A DNA stretch of 64,000 nucleotides from NCBI RefSeq assembly GCF_004217285.1, contig NZ_SHKS01000002.1, positions 682,001-746,000 on the forward strand. The letters run 5' to 3'. The position numbers and the translations under genes are program-made. The DNA is from Streptomyces sp. BK239 (GTDB lineage: Bacteria; Actinomycetota; Actinomycetes; Streptomycetales; Streptomycetaceae). The notes below the pieces were generated by a model. That model was not told the DNA's origin. It did not search any database and saw only the letters and a program-made list of their open reading frames with translations. This document shows positions 43,753 through 52,029 of the stretch, piece after piece; positions within the stretch are counted from its first letter, which is position 1, and each line of letters begins with the position of its first letter.

Positions 43753-44879
43753 GACGTACGTGTCTCCCGGTCGGAGGACGTGGAGCGTTTCGCCGGGGGC
43801 TGCCAGCCGCCGGTGACTTCCTTGGCGGGTTTGTGAGGGAAGCGGCGCAGGGCGTACTCCTGTGCGTGGGAGCCCGGCAGGACGTACAGGGTTTCCTTCT
43901 TGTCCTGGAGCGGTCGCAGCACGGTGTCCATGAAGTTCTTGCGGTCGTCCAGGTACGGGCCCAGGACGTCCTCGCCGGCGGGACAGACGGCAAGGCAGTA
44001 GCCGGACTTGTAGCCGGGCGGCGAGGACAGGCTCTGCCACATGGAGGCGCTCTCGGAGTCGGTGACCCGGGAGCGGTAGTCGGCCGCGTCCCCGCTGTCG
44101 GCCACGGTCTGCGCCCAGTCGGTGAACCCGCTCATGAACTCGCGGTAGTTGTGCGTGGTGCAGGCCAGTGCGTCGAAGGCGCCGTCCTTGGCGATGGCGC
44201 CGACAGGGCAGGCGGCGACGCACAACTTGCAGTCGATGCAGGGGTTGTAGTCCAGCGCCTGTCCGTACGCGCTGACCTCCGCGTCCACCAGGACGGTGAC
44301 CAGCAGGACGAAGCTGCCGAACTTCGGGTGGATGACGTTGCGGTGCAGGCCCATCACACCGAGCCCGGCGGCCACCGCGACCGTCTTGTGCGCCACCACC
44401 CAGATCCGCTCACTGGGGAAGCGGTCCATTTCCTGGGGGAAGCCGACGGACGGATTGAGCGCGCGGTAGCCGGCGTCCTGGAGGGCCTGAGTGACCGTGC
44501 GGGCGGCGTGGTTGGCCTGCTCGTCGGTCTGATGGAACTCCTGGTTGGCCACGCTGCGGGCCGGAGAGCGGCAGTTGTCGCGGTTCATCCGGACCGCCAT
44601 CGCAATCATGGTGCGGGTACCGGGCAGCGCGGACTGTGCGTACTCGCGCTCGCCAACGAGGTCCGGGTGGTCCAGACTGACCGCGGCCGCGTCGTCCGCG
44701 CCGGCCGCCAGACACAACTCGCGCAGCCAGTCCGCGTCGATCACCGCCGGCGGGTTCACCGCGTCACCTGCTCTGCGCCGGGCGAGCACGGCCTGTACCG
44801 AGGGGTGGGCGGCCAGCTTCGCCGGAAGCCTGGGGGCCGGGGTCGCGTGTTGCCCCTCGGCGTCGCGCGCGGCAGTCAT
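43749..44879 (-). CDS. 4Fe-4S ferredoxin-domain protein (epoxyqueuosine-reductase / reductive-dehalogenase-like)
   Basis: This 376-aa protein has a C-terminal bis-4Fe-4S ferredoxin module: CIDCKLCVAACP, then CLAVCPAGED. The first part shows GVMGLHRNVIHPKFGSFVLL and LPGTRTMIAMAVRM, as in the QueG/reductive-dehalogenase-like family that often binds cobalamin. There is no Tat signal, so it is cytoplasmic. The reaction cannot be named. It is first in an operon with a YhgE/Pip-like membrane protein, and a TetR operator lies 69 bases before its ATG. Confidence 0.72.
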   Translation of the reverse strand: MTAARDAEGQHATPAPRLPAKLAAHPSVQAVLARRRAGDAVNPPAVIDADWLRELCLAAGADDAAAVSLDHPDLVGEREYAQSALPGTRTMIAMAVRMNRDNCRSPARSVANQEFHQTDEQANHAARTVTQALQDAGYRALNPSVGFPQEMDRFPSERIWVVAHKTVAVAAGLGVMGLHRNVIHPKFGSFVLLVTVLVDAEVSAYGQALDYNPCIDCKLCVAACPVGAIAKDGAFDALACTTHNYREFMSGFTDWAQTVADSGDAADYRSRVTDSESASMWQSLSSPPGYKSGYCLAVCPAGEDVLGPYLDDRKNFMDTVLRPLQDKKETLYVLPGSHAQEYALRRFPHKPAKEVTGGWQPPAKRSTSSDRETRTS

Positions 44880-44947
44880 CCGTACTCCTGGGGATTCGGG
44901 CTCGTGGCTCGCCTTCACGGCGGGAAACCGAACAGTTTCACCACCGT

Positions 44948-44961
44948 AAACCGATCGGTTT
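44948..44961. promoter_or_regulatory. TetR operator upstream of the ferredoxin-like gene
   Basis: AAACCGATCGGTTT is identical to the palindrome before the SDR gene and lies 69 bases upstream of the ferredoxin-like ATG at 44879. Confidence 0.82.
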
Positions 44962-45324
44962 CCCGACGCAAGCGCAAGCAGCGAGGCCCCCTTCAGCCTG
45001 TCGATCACGTTTCCTCGCGGATGTTGACGTCGATCGCCAGGCGAAAAGAGCCCCGCCTCGCGAGTCCGTCCGGGCCGGCCGGCTGCCCTGTTGGGCCTCG
45101 GCACGGAAGAAGGCGGTCAAGTACCCCCGCTGGAGACAGCCGCAGGCAAGAGGGCCTTTCCCGGGCACCGGTACGACCTGCCCGAGCCGGAGCGTCATAT
45201 GAGCGTCACGGCCGTGCCCCTCTGACGCCGTCATTCATCCGGCCTCGGCCACTTCGGCCGCCCTTCGCGATCGAAGTCCTCCCGAGCCGACCCCCGAGGC
45301 GGACGGTCTGCCTACCGCCCTCGA
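44962..45324. other. Gene-free stretch with a short tetR-like echo
   Basis: No gene was recognised. GCCTCGGCACGGAAGAAGG (about 45095-45113) nearly repeats GCCTCGGCGCGGAAGAAGG inside the tetR gene (about 41854-41872), so part of this stretch may be a decayed duplicate. A short frame ending CTGA near 45224 has no homologue I recognise. Confidence 0.4.
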
Positions 45325-45885
45325 TCAACCGGCTTCGGTCAACGCTGCGTGCGCTGCGGCGAGGATCTCCCCGGAGAGCGGGGAGCCCCTGGTGGCCCGG
45401 GACAGGACCAGCGCACCGAACAGCGTGCAGAGCCGGACGATGCCGTCCTGGTCGTCACCGGCCAGGAACTCGGCGAAGTCGGCCACTCCCTCGGCGTAGA
45501 CGCGACGGGCCTCGCGCCCCCCGCCGTCGCGCGCGATGTCGGTGGCCAGCGCGGCGACCGGACAGCCGTCCGCCGCGTCATCACGGTGCTCGACAGAGAG
45601 GTAGGCGTCGATCAGCGCCTGCTGGGCGGCGGCGCGCTGCCCGTCGTACCGCTCGAGCCCGGCGCTGTAGCGCTGGGCGAGCTCGGCGAAGGCGTGGGCG
45701 GTGGCCTCGTCGACGAGCGCCTCCTTGGAGGCGAACTGCTTGTAGAAGGCGCCGTGAGTCAGACCGGCCGCCTTCATCAGGTCGGCGACGCTGACCTGCG
45801 TGCCCTGCTCCCGGAACAGCCGGGAAGCGGTGTCCACCACCCGCCTGCGATTTTCCTCCGCCTGCGCCTGCGATACGCGGCCCAT
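45325..45885 (-). CDS. TetR/AcrR-family transcriptional regulator
   Basis: This 186-aa protein has a typical N-terminal helix-turn-helix (NRRRVVDTASRLFREQGTQV, then MKAAGLTHGAFYKQFASKEAL) and a C-terminal domain with DGCPVAALATDIARDGG, characteristic of the TetR_C subgroup near small dehydrogenases. The ATG at 45885 has GGAGGT upstream. It is divergent from an SDR gene; a near-perfect dyad lies between them and is probably its operator. Confidence 0.87.
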   Translation of the reverse strand: MGRVSQAQAEENRRRVVDTASRLFREQGTQVSVADLMKAAGLTHGAFYKQFASKEALVDEATAHAFAELAQRYSAGLERYDGQRAAAQQALIDAYLSVEHRDDAADGCPVAALATDIARDGGGREARRVYAEGVADFAEFLAGDDQDGIVRLCTLFGALVLSRATRGSPLSGEILAAAHAALTEAG

Positions 45886-45933
45886 GACCACCTCCCATTT
45901 GGATGTCGACTGGCATCTATCATAGTCCCGTGC

Positions 45934-45955
45934 TTAGATTATATCCGTAATCTAA
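45934..45955. promoter_or_regulatory. Palindrome TTAGATTA-N6-TAATCTAA, candidate TetR operator
   Basis: Perfect 8-bp AT-rich arms at 45934-45941 and 45948-45955 enclose TATCCG, in the 110-base region between divergent tetR and SDR genes. It lies where the two promoters should overlap, ideal for coordinated repression. Confidence 0.8.
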
Positions 45956-45995
45956 ACAGGCGGGTCGACGGCACCCGCGGGTACCTGGAGCGAGC

Positions 45996-46688
45996 ATGGA
46001 ACTGAAGAACGCAGTCGCGGTCGTCACCGGCGCCAACCGGGGGCTCGGGCGGCACCTGACCGCCCAGCTCGTAGAGCGCGGCGCGAAGGTGTACGGCGCG
46101 GCCCGACGCCCCGGGACGGTCGACGTGCCGGGCGTCATACCGCTGCGGCTGGACGTCACGGACGAGGCGTCGATACGGGAGGCCGCGCGCGTGGCGTCCG
46201 ACGCGACACTGCTGATCAACAACGCGGGCGTCTCCACCGGCGCGTCGCTGATCGGCGGCGACGTGACCGAGGTGCGCCGGGAGATGGAGACCAACTTCTT
46301 CGGCCCGCTCACCACGACCCGATCCTTCGCCCCCGTCATCGAGGGCAACGGCGGCGGCGCCGTACTCAACGTCCTGTCCGCCCTGTCCTGGTTCCACCCG
46401 GCCGGCCTCGGCTCCTACGCCGCGTCCAAGGCCGCCGCTTGGGCACTGAGCGACGCGACCCGTGAGGAGCTGGCGCCCCGCGGCATCGCCGTCTCGGCGC
46501 TGCACGTCGGCTACATGGACACCGACATGGCCGCCGGCGTACCCGCCGATCAGAAGGTCGCCGCCGCCGACGTCGCGGCCCAGGCCCTGCAGGGCATCGA
46601 GGCGGGCCTGCCCGAGATCCTCGCCGACGAGGCCAGCCGGTACGTCAAGCAGAGCCTGTCCGCGACACCCCAGCCGAACGCGGGCTGA
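45996..46688 (+). CDS. Short-chain dehydrogenase/reductase
   Basis: This 230-aa SDR has VTGANRGLGRHL, INNAGVS, NVLSALSWF with the catalytic Ser and YAASKAAAWALS with Tyr and Lys. The subtype is that of small SDRs acting on diverse carbonyls. It begins a rightward series with an aldo/keto reductase and an NADP-dependent oxidoreductase, all probably controlled by the divergent TetR. Confidence 0.87.
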   Translation: MELKNAVAVVTGANRGLGRHLTAQLVERGAKVYGAARRPGTVDVPGVIPLRLDVTDEASIREAARVASDATLLINNAGVSTGASLIGGDVTEVRREMETNFFGPLTTTRSFAPVIEGNGGGAVLNVLSALSWFHPAGLGSYAASKAAAWALSDATREELAPRGIAVSALHVGYMDTDMAAGVPADQKVAAADVAAQALQGIEAGLPEILADEASRYVKQSLSATPQPNAG

Positions 46689-46747
46689 CGCTCACCCCTC
46701 CACCCCGACGCGACCACTTCCACCTCCCTTTCGTCCAAGGACATCTC

Positions 46748-47803
46748 ATGAGGTACACGACCTTCGGCCACCGGACCGGACTGCGCGTCTCCGAGTACGC
46801 GCTCGGCACCGCGAACTTCGGCACCGGCTGGGGCGCGGGCGCCGAGCCGGACGAGGCCCGCCGGATCTTCGATGCGTTCGCCGAGGCCGGCGGCACCTTT
46901 CTCGACAGCGCGGACGCCTACCAGTTCGGCGAGTCGGAGGAACTGACCGGGAAGCTGATCTCCGCCGACCGCGACCATTTCGTCCTGGCCACGAAGTTCG
47001 CCCTCGGCGCCGCCGCGCAGCCGGACATCTCCAAGACCGGCAACAGCCGCAAGAACATGGTCGCCTCGGTCGAGGCCAGTCTGAAGCGCCTGAACACCGA
47101 CTACATCGACCTGCTGTGGGTGCACTTCCCCGACGAGCTCACGCCGATGGAGGAGCTCCTGCGCGGGCTCGACGACCTGGTGAGCGCCGGCAAGATCCAC
47201 CACGCCGCGCTGTCCAACTTCCCCGCCTGGCGCGTGTCGCGCGCGGTAACCCTCGCGGACCTGAGGAACTGGGCCCCGATCGTGGGCATCCAGCACGAGT
47301 ACAGCCTCGTCGAGCGCACCGCCGACCGTGAGCTCCTGCCCATGGCCGAGAGCCTGGGCCTGGGAGCCGCCCTGTGGTCCCCGCTCGGCGGCGGACTGCT
47401 CACCGGCAAATACCGCCGCTCCCCCGAGGGTCGCCTGAGCGACCTGGGGATGGTCATCCACACCGAGAGCACCGGTCAGAAGACCGCCGTCGTCGACACC
47501 GTCCTGGCGATCGCCGAGGAGAGCGGCGTGACGCCCGCCCAGGTGGCGGTGGGCTGGGTGCGCGAGCGCGCCGCGCGGTCCGTGGCCACGCTCGTCCCGA
47601 TCATCGGCCCGCGCAGCCTCTCCCAGCTCGACAGCTACCTCGGCGCACTCGACGTCCAGCTGACCGACGAGCAGTACACCCGCCTCGCCGAGGTCAGCGC
47701 GGTGCCGCTCGGCGCACCCCACGAGGGAACCGCCGCCTCACTGGACCGCCTCCAGGGAGGCGCCGCCGACCGCGTCACGGCCCCGGTCGTGCCGTTCGCC
47801 TGA
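46748..47803 (+). CDS. Aldo/keto reductase
   Basis: This 351-aa NADPH-dependent reductase shows FLDSADAYQFGESEE (catalytic Asp and Tyr), VLATKF (Lys) and LLWVHFPDEL (His), and the coenzyme loop VATLVPIIGPRSLSQLDSYL. It is complete. It follows the SDR by 59 bases. Its family is the same broad one as the broken copy at 39974, which may be an older paralogue. Confidence 0.88.
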   Translation: MRYTTFGHRTGLRVSEYALGTANFGTGWGAGAEPDEARRIFDAFAEAGGTFLDSADAYQFGESEELTGKLISADRDHFVLATKFALGAAAQPDISKTGNSRKNMVASVEASLKRLNTDYIDLLWVHFPDELTPMEELLRGLDDLVSAGKIHHAALSNFPAWRVSRAVTLADLRNWAPIVGIQHEYSLVERTADRELLPMAESLGLGAALWSPLGGGLLTGKYRRSPEGRLSDLGMVIHTESTGQKTAVVDTVLAIAEESGVTPAQVAVGWVRERAARSVATLVPIIGPRSLSQLDSYLGALDVQLTDEQYTRLAEVSAVPLGAPHEGTAASLDRLQGGAADRVTAPVVPFA

Positions 47804-47938
47804 CGGGTGAACGCGGCCGAGGACCCAGCACGCCCGAGCCGCGACCAGAGAAACGACCCGAACCATCTCGTACCGGTCGACGGCCGGACGAGCGGAGACC
47901 CCGCCCTCTCGGGGACGGAACACAGAACGGAGACGACG

Positions 47939-48943
47939 ATGAGGGCCTTCACGGTCGAGAAGTACGGCGATCAAGCCGGGATGCGCGCCGCCGAGCTCGC
48001 AGACCCGCAGGTGGGCGCCGACGACGTGCTGGTCAAGATCCACGCGGCGGGCGTCAACCCGCTGGACCTCAGGATCCGCAACGGAGACTTCAAGGCGTTC
48101 ATGCCCTACCGTCTCCCGCTCGTTCTGGGCAACGACCTCGCCGGGACGGTGGTCCGCGTCGGCCCGTCCGTCACCCGGTTCGCGGTGGGCGACGAGGTCT
48201 ACGCCCGGCCCGACAAGGACCGCATCGGTACCTTCGCCGAGCTCATCGCCGTCCACCAGGACGACCTGGCGCCCAAGCCGGCCACCCTCACCATGGCCGA
48301 GGCCGCCTCCCTCCCCCTGGTCGCCCTGACCGCATGGCAGGCACTGGTCGAGCGGGCACGCGTGCAGCCGGGCCAGAAGGTCCTCGTCCATGCGGGCGCC
48401 GGCGGCCTCGGTTCCATCGCCGTGCAGCTGGCCAAGGCGCTGGGCGCGCACGTGGCCACCACCGTGAGCACCGCCAAGGTCGACTCGGCCAAGGACCTCG
48501 GCGCGGACGTCGTCGTCGACTACCGCACCCAGGACTTCGAGGACGTCCTCGACGGCTACGACGTCGTCCTCGACAGCCTCGGCGGCGAGAACCTCGCCAA
48601 GTCCCTGCGCGTTCTCAAGCCCGGCGGCATGGCCATCAGCGTCACGGGCCCGCCCGACCCTGCCTTCGCCCGCGAACTGGGCGCGAACCCGATCCTCCGC
48701 CTGGCCATGACCGCGCTGAGCTTCAGGACCCGGCGCGGCGCCGAGCGCCACGGCGTGACGTACACGTTCCTGTTCATGAAGGCCAGTGGCGACCAACTGC
48801 GCGAACTGACCGCGCTCATCGACACCGGGAAGATCCGCCCCGTCGTCGACCGTGTCTTCCCGTTCGAAGAAACCCTCCAGGCCATGGAGTACGTCGAAAA
48901 GGGACGGCCGAAGGCGGGCAAAGTCGTCGTCACGATGACGTGA
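47939..48943 (+). CDS. NADP-dependent quinone-oxidoreductase-type MDR enzyme
   Basis: This 334-aa medium-chain dehydrogenase lacks zinc ligands and has GVNPLDLRIRNGDFK, LPLVLGNDLAGTVVRVG and the coenzyme motif VLVHAGAGGLGSIAVQLAKALGA. This fits zeta-crystallin-like quinone or enone reductases. ATG at 47939 follows GGAGACG. It closes the SDR-AKR-MDR series behind the TetR dyad; together these look like a carbonyl or quinone detoxification set. Confidence 0.87.
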   Translation: MRAFTVEKYGDQAGMRAAELADPQVGADDVLVKIHAAGVNPLDLRIRNGDFKAFMPYRLPLVLGNDLAGTVVRVGPSVTRFAVGDEVYARPDKDRIGTFAELIAVHQDDLAPKPATLTMAEAASLPLVALTAWQALVERARVQPGQKVLVHAGAGGLGSIAVQLAKALGAHVATTVSTAKVDSAKDLGADVVVDYRTQDFEDVLDGYDVVLDSLGGENLAKSLRVLKPGGMAISVTGPPDPAFARELGANPILRLAMTALSFRTRRGAERHGVTYTFLFMKASGDQLRELTALIDTGKIRPVVDRVFPFEETLQAMEYVEKGRPKAGKVVVTMT

Positions 48944-49067
48944 GAGCCGGCACGAGCCCAGCACCAGCAGCACCACCAGCAGCCTCCGACGACGAGAAGG
49001 CCCCGCGAACCCCTTCCGCACACCACCCCAGGACCCCGGCCATGAGCAACCCGTTCGGTTCCCCCGC

Positions 49068-49382
49068 CCCGATGTCGTACAAGAACAGGAGCGCACGAGC
49101 GACCGGGACAAAGCCATCTCGCTCTCGTCGTTCCGCGCGCAGTTGAAGGCGATCCATCGCTGGGGCCTCCAGGCGCCGGCCGATCTGTCCCTCATCCGTC
49201 AACCGGTCCTGGTGGCCAACGGCGAGAGCGACCGGATGGTCCCGAGTGTCAACACGATCGACCTGGCGGCCCGACTGCCCCGGGGTGAACTGGAACCCCT
49301 CTCCCCCGACGCCGGACACGGTGGGATCTTCCAGTACCACGACAGATTCGTCTCGCGGGCGCTCGATTTCCTGGAACCGTAG
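49068..49382 (+). pseudogene. C-terminal remnant of an alpha/beta hydrolase
   Basis: The frame reads DRDKAISLSSFRAQLKAIHR, then IRQPVLVANGESDRMVPSVNT with the Asp of the triad region and LSPDAGHGGIFQYHDRFV with the catalytic His. The N-terminal two-thirds, including the nucleophile Ser, are absent. The first in-frame ATG or alternative start (TTG at 49143) is internal, so this is a truncated remnant. Confidence 0.72.
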
Positions 49383-49488
49383 CCGGCCGCCGGGCAGGTC
49401 GATGCCCCTGTCCCGCGCTCAGCAAGACCGACACCGGGTGATCCGTCCTCGCGCATCCCGTTCACTGCTCGGCCCGTGCCCTCGAACG

Positions 49489-49878
49489 TCAGGAAACGGG
49501 GAACCAGGTCGCGAGGCGCTTGGCGATCGCCGGTACATCCACGTTGTCCTGCGCGACCTCCTCGACGAACGGGCCGGCCACGGAAACGGGCGGCGGGACG
49601 GTACTCGCGCTGACGCCGTTGAACCGCAGGAAGACACGCATGGCGAGCCAGGCGGTGCGCTTGTTGCCGTCGATCAGCGCATGGTTGCGGGCGACGGAGT
49701 GCAGCAGCGCCGCAGCCTTCTCGTGCAGCGTGGGATACAACTCCGCTCCGAACACGTGCGTCCGGGGTCGCTCGATCGCCGACACCAGAAGGCCCATGTC
49801 ACGCACGCTGTGCTCGGTACCGTTGACCGTGCGGGCGATGGCCAGCATCTCGTCGATCTGGACGTAGCGAACGTCCAT
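49489..49878 (-). CDS. doc: Fic/Doc-family toxin
   Basis: This 129-aa protein has the Fic motif NHALIDGNKRTAW (residues 65-77, catalytic His66, with Asp-Gly-Asn-Lys-Arg binding phosphate). Doc phosphorylates elongation factor EF-Tu with ATP and stops translation. The motif reads HALIDGNKRT, close to Doc's HxFxDANKR. The antitoxin gene lies directly upstream and its stop overlaps this start (GTGATG); GTG at 49881 is an alternative start. Confidence 0.85.
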   Translation of the reverse strand: MDVRYVQIDEMLAIARTVNGTEHSVRDMGLLVSAIERPRTHVFGAELYPTLHEKAAALLHSVARNHALIDGNKRTAWLAMRVFLRFNGVSASTVPPPVSVAGPFVEEVAQDNVDVPAIAKRLATWFPVS

Positions 49879-50072
49879 CACTTCAGGTAGTCCAGGATCT
49901 CCGCATCACTGTCCATGAGCTCGGCCAGGACGTCATCGACCTTCAGCTCGGCCCGGTCCTGGGCGTCACGAATGGCCTCAATGGCAAGTTCCTGCTTGCT
50001 GCGGCCCTCCCGACGAGCCCGCTCGGTGAGCTTCGCGTCAAGGTCGTCGGGGAGCCGAAGTGTCATCGCCAT
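49878..50072 (-). CDS. CopG/RHH-type antitoxin
   Basis: This 64-aa protein starts [20 protein letters not shown]. The ribbon-helix-helix DNA-binding segment is at 3-45, and the C-terminal tail ([20 protein letters not shown]) should wrap the toxin. It is the cognate antitoxin of the Doc protein and probably represses the operon through the dyad 8 bases before its start. Confidence 0.82.
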   Translation of the reverse strand: MAMTLRLPDDLDAKLTERARREGRSKQELAIEAIRDAQDRAELKVDDVLAELMDSDAEILDYLK

Positions 50073-50079
50073 ACAGAGA

Positions 50080-50098
50080 TGATACCAGCCAGGTATCA
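50080..50098. promoter_or_regulatory. Palindrome TGATACC-N5-GGTATCA, toxin-antitoxin operator
   Basis: Perfect 7-bp arms at 50080-50086 and 50092-50098 directly upstream of the antitoxin start. On the leftward strand TATCAT overlaps it and could be the -10, so antitoxin binding would block transcription. Confidence 0.78.
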
Positions 50099-50257
50099 AG
50101 CCAGCGTGCCGTCCTGAACCGTCAGCTCGACGTCGATGCGGGTGCCGACTGCCTCGGCGGCTTCGCCGCACCACGTCAGGGTCTCGTCCAGCGTGCCGAG
50201 ATGGGCGGGAAGCGGGCGGAAGACGTCCCGAAATATGTCATCGCGGAGGAGCGCGGG

Positions 50258-50854
50258 ATGGTGGCGCTGCCCGGGCGCGAGGCGGAGGTGCGTTCCGGGG
50301 TCGACCGGGCGCTGGAGTACGCGGCGGCGCTGGGCTGCCCGCGGGTACACCTGATGGCCGGGCCGGTCCGGCCGGACGCGCCACCGGTCGAGCGGGCCAA
50401 GCACCGTGACACCTTTCTGGCCAACCTCGCCTGGGCCGCGGAGCGGGCCGCCGCGGCCGGCGTCGACATCCTGATCGAGCCGATCAACGGCCGCGACATG
50501 CCCGGGTACTTCCTGGGCAACCAGGCCGAGGCGCACGCCGTGGTGCAGCAGGTGGGAGCCTCGCATCTGAAAGTGCAGTTCGACCTCTACCACTGCCAGA
50601 TCGTCGAGGGTGACCTCACCGCGACCCTGCGCCGCGACCTGCCCACCGGCCGGGTCGGTCATCTGCAGATCGCGGGCGTGCCCGACCGGGAAGAGCCCGA
50701 CCAGGGTGAGCTCAACGTCCGCCACCTGCTCGACGTGGTCGACGAGTTGGGCTTCGACGGGTGGATCGGCTGCGAGTACCGCCCCCGCGCCGGCACGAGC
50801 GAAGGCCTCCGCTGGCTCCACGACCACCGGAGCCGGCGAGGGGAAAACGCATGA
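50258..50854 (+). pseudogene. Hydroxypyruvate-isomerase/OtnI-like TIM barrel, N-terminus missing
   Basis: [38 protein letters not shown] and [20 protein letters not shown] are diagnostic of the Hyi/OtnI family, with the metal-binding Glu in IEPIN and the His in DLYH. Relatives are about 260-280 aa; here homology starts abruptly at 50245 and the first ~80 residues are absent. The ATG at 50258 would give 198 aa, lacking the first beta-alpha units, so activity is unlikely. The 150 bases before the junction belong to another sequence. Confidence 0.75.
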
Positions 50855-50913
50855 GCACCTCATCACGGGTGGCTCGGGGTTCCTGGGCGGACAGGTCGCC
50901 GCTGCACTGATGA
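50853..50913 (+). pseudogene. Remnant of an NAD-dependent epimerase/dehydratase start
   Basis: The frame beginning at 50853 reads EHLITGGSGFLGGQVAAAL, the NAD-binding N terminus of an extended SDR. It directly follows the Hyi-like gene, the order seen in tetronate-utilisation clusters (DenD-OtnI type). After about 20 residues the similarity stops. The next leftward gene ends at 51045. Confidence 0.6.
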
Positions 50914-51044
50914 AGACGCGGTTCGTTCGCGTGGTGCCACGAGGGACGGGCCGATGCTCGCAGACCCGTCCGTGCCACCGGATGCGCCCGTGGCGACCGA
51001 TCCGGCCGGTGACTCCTACCGGCCGGGGCGCGTGCTGCTCGCCT

Positions 51045-52028
51045 TCACGCTGGGCGCGTGTCGTCGACCACGTATCCGCGCCCCTTGTCCACCACGTTGC
51101 GCAGCGGTCGGCCTTCGAGGTGGCGGGCGAAGTTGTCGAGGAACACCTCGATGAGCGCCTCCCGCTCGCTGGTGGTCTCGCCCGCCGTGTGCGGGGAGAT
51201 GATCACGCCGGGCATGTCCCACAGTGGTGATTCGGCAGGCAGCGGTTCCTGAGCGAACACGTCCAGGGCCGCGCCGGCGAGCCGTCCGGCGGCGAGGTGG
51301 TCGACCAGCGCCTCCTCGTCGACGAGTCCGCCCCGGCCTACGTTGATCAGCCGCGCCCCCGGTTTCATGGCGGCGAGCACGGGGGCGTCGACCATGCCCC
51401 GGGTGCCCTGGGTGAGGGGGGCGGCCAGGACGACGTAGTCCGCTTCTGTCAGGGCGGAGCGCAGGGTCGTCGCACCGTGAACAGTGCCGAAGTCGGGATC
51501 GTCCGTGCGGGACTTGCGGCCCGCACCGCTCACCCGCATCCCGACGGCGCGCAACAGCCGGGCGATGGCCCGGCCGATCGGCCCCGTCCCCCAGATCAGC
51601 ACAGTGCGTCCGGTGATGCCGTCACTGGGGCGCGGACGCCACTCGCGGCGCCGCTGGTGCTCCCACGTGCCGGGGAAGTCCTTGGCGAGGGCGAGGATCA
51701 GGCCCAGGACGTACTCGGCGGTCGGCTGTTCGTACACCCCGCGGGCGTTGGTCAGGACAACGTGCGGATCGTCCACCAGGGCGGGGAACAGGAAGGAGTC
51801 CACGCCCGCGGAGGACGCGTGGACCCAGCGGGGCGCCTTCTGCGGATCATCGGGCCACGCCTCCCGGATGGCCGGGGTGATGGTCACCCAGGCCAGGAGG
51901 GCGTCGGCGCCGGGGAGGAGGTAGGGCAGTTCCTCCTCCGTGGCGTAGACGGTGTCCGCGAGGCTTTCGATGCGTGCGGTGGCGGGGGGCCGGTTGCCGC
52001 GGTAGAGGACGACGAGTCGCTCGCGCAT
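51045..52028 (-). CDS. D-2-hydroxyacid dehydrogenase
   Basis: This 327-aa enzyme has the NAD motif WGTGPIGRAIARLL, the catalytic Arg in INVGRGGLVDEEAL, Glu in DVFAQEPLP and His in IISPHTAGE. These define the D-isomer-specific 2-hydroxyacid dehydrogenase family (2-oxoacid + NADH = D-2-hydroxyacid). It starts one base after the stop of the aldehyde dehydrogenase gene and is the last gene of the eight-gene leftward series. It may reduce a keto acid formed by the oxidases; substrate unknown. Confidence 0.87.
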   Translation of the reverse strand: MRERLVVLYRGNRPPATARIESLADTVYATEEELPYLLPGADALLAWVTITPAIREAWPDDPQKAPRWVHASSAGVDSFLFPALVDDPHVVLTNARGVYEQPTAEYVLGLILALAKDFPGTWEHQRRREWRPRPSDGITGRTVLIWGTGPIGRAIARLLRAVGMRVSGAGRKSRTDDPDFGTVHGATTLRSALTEADYVVLAAPLTQGTRGMVDAPVLAAMKPGARLINVGRGGLVDEEALVDHLAAGRLAGAALDVFAQEPLPAESPLWDMPGVIISPHTAGETTSEREALIEVFLDNFARHLEGRPLRNVVDKGRGYVVDDTRPA

Positions 52029-52029
52029 G

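Noticed and set aside
49489..50098. Mobile element insertion site
   Set aside because: No transposase, terminal inverted repeats or target duplications are visible around the toxin-antitoxin genes.
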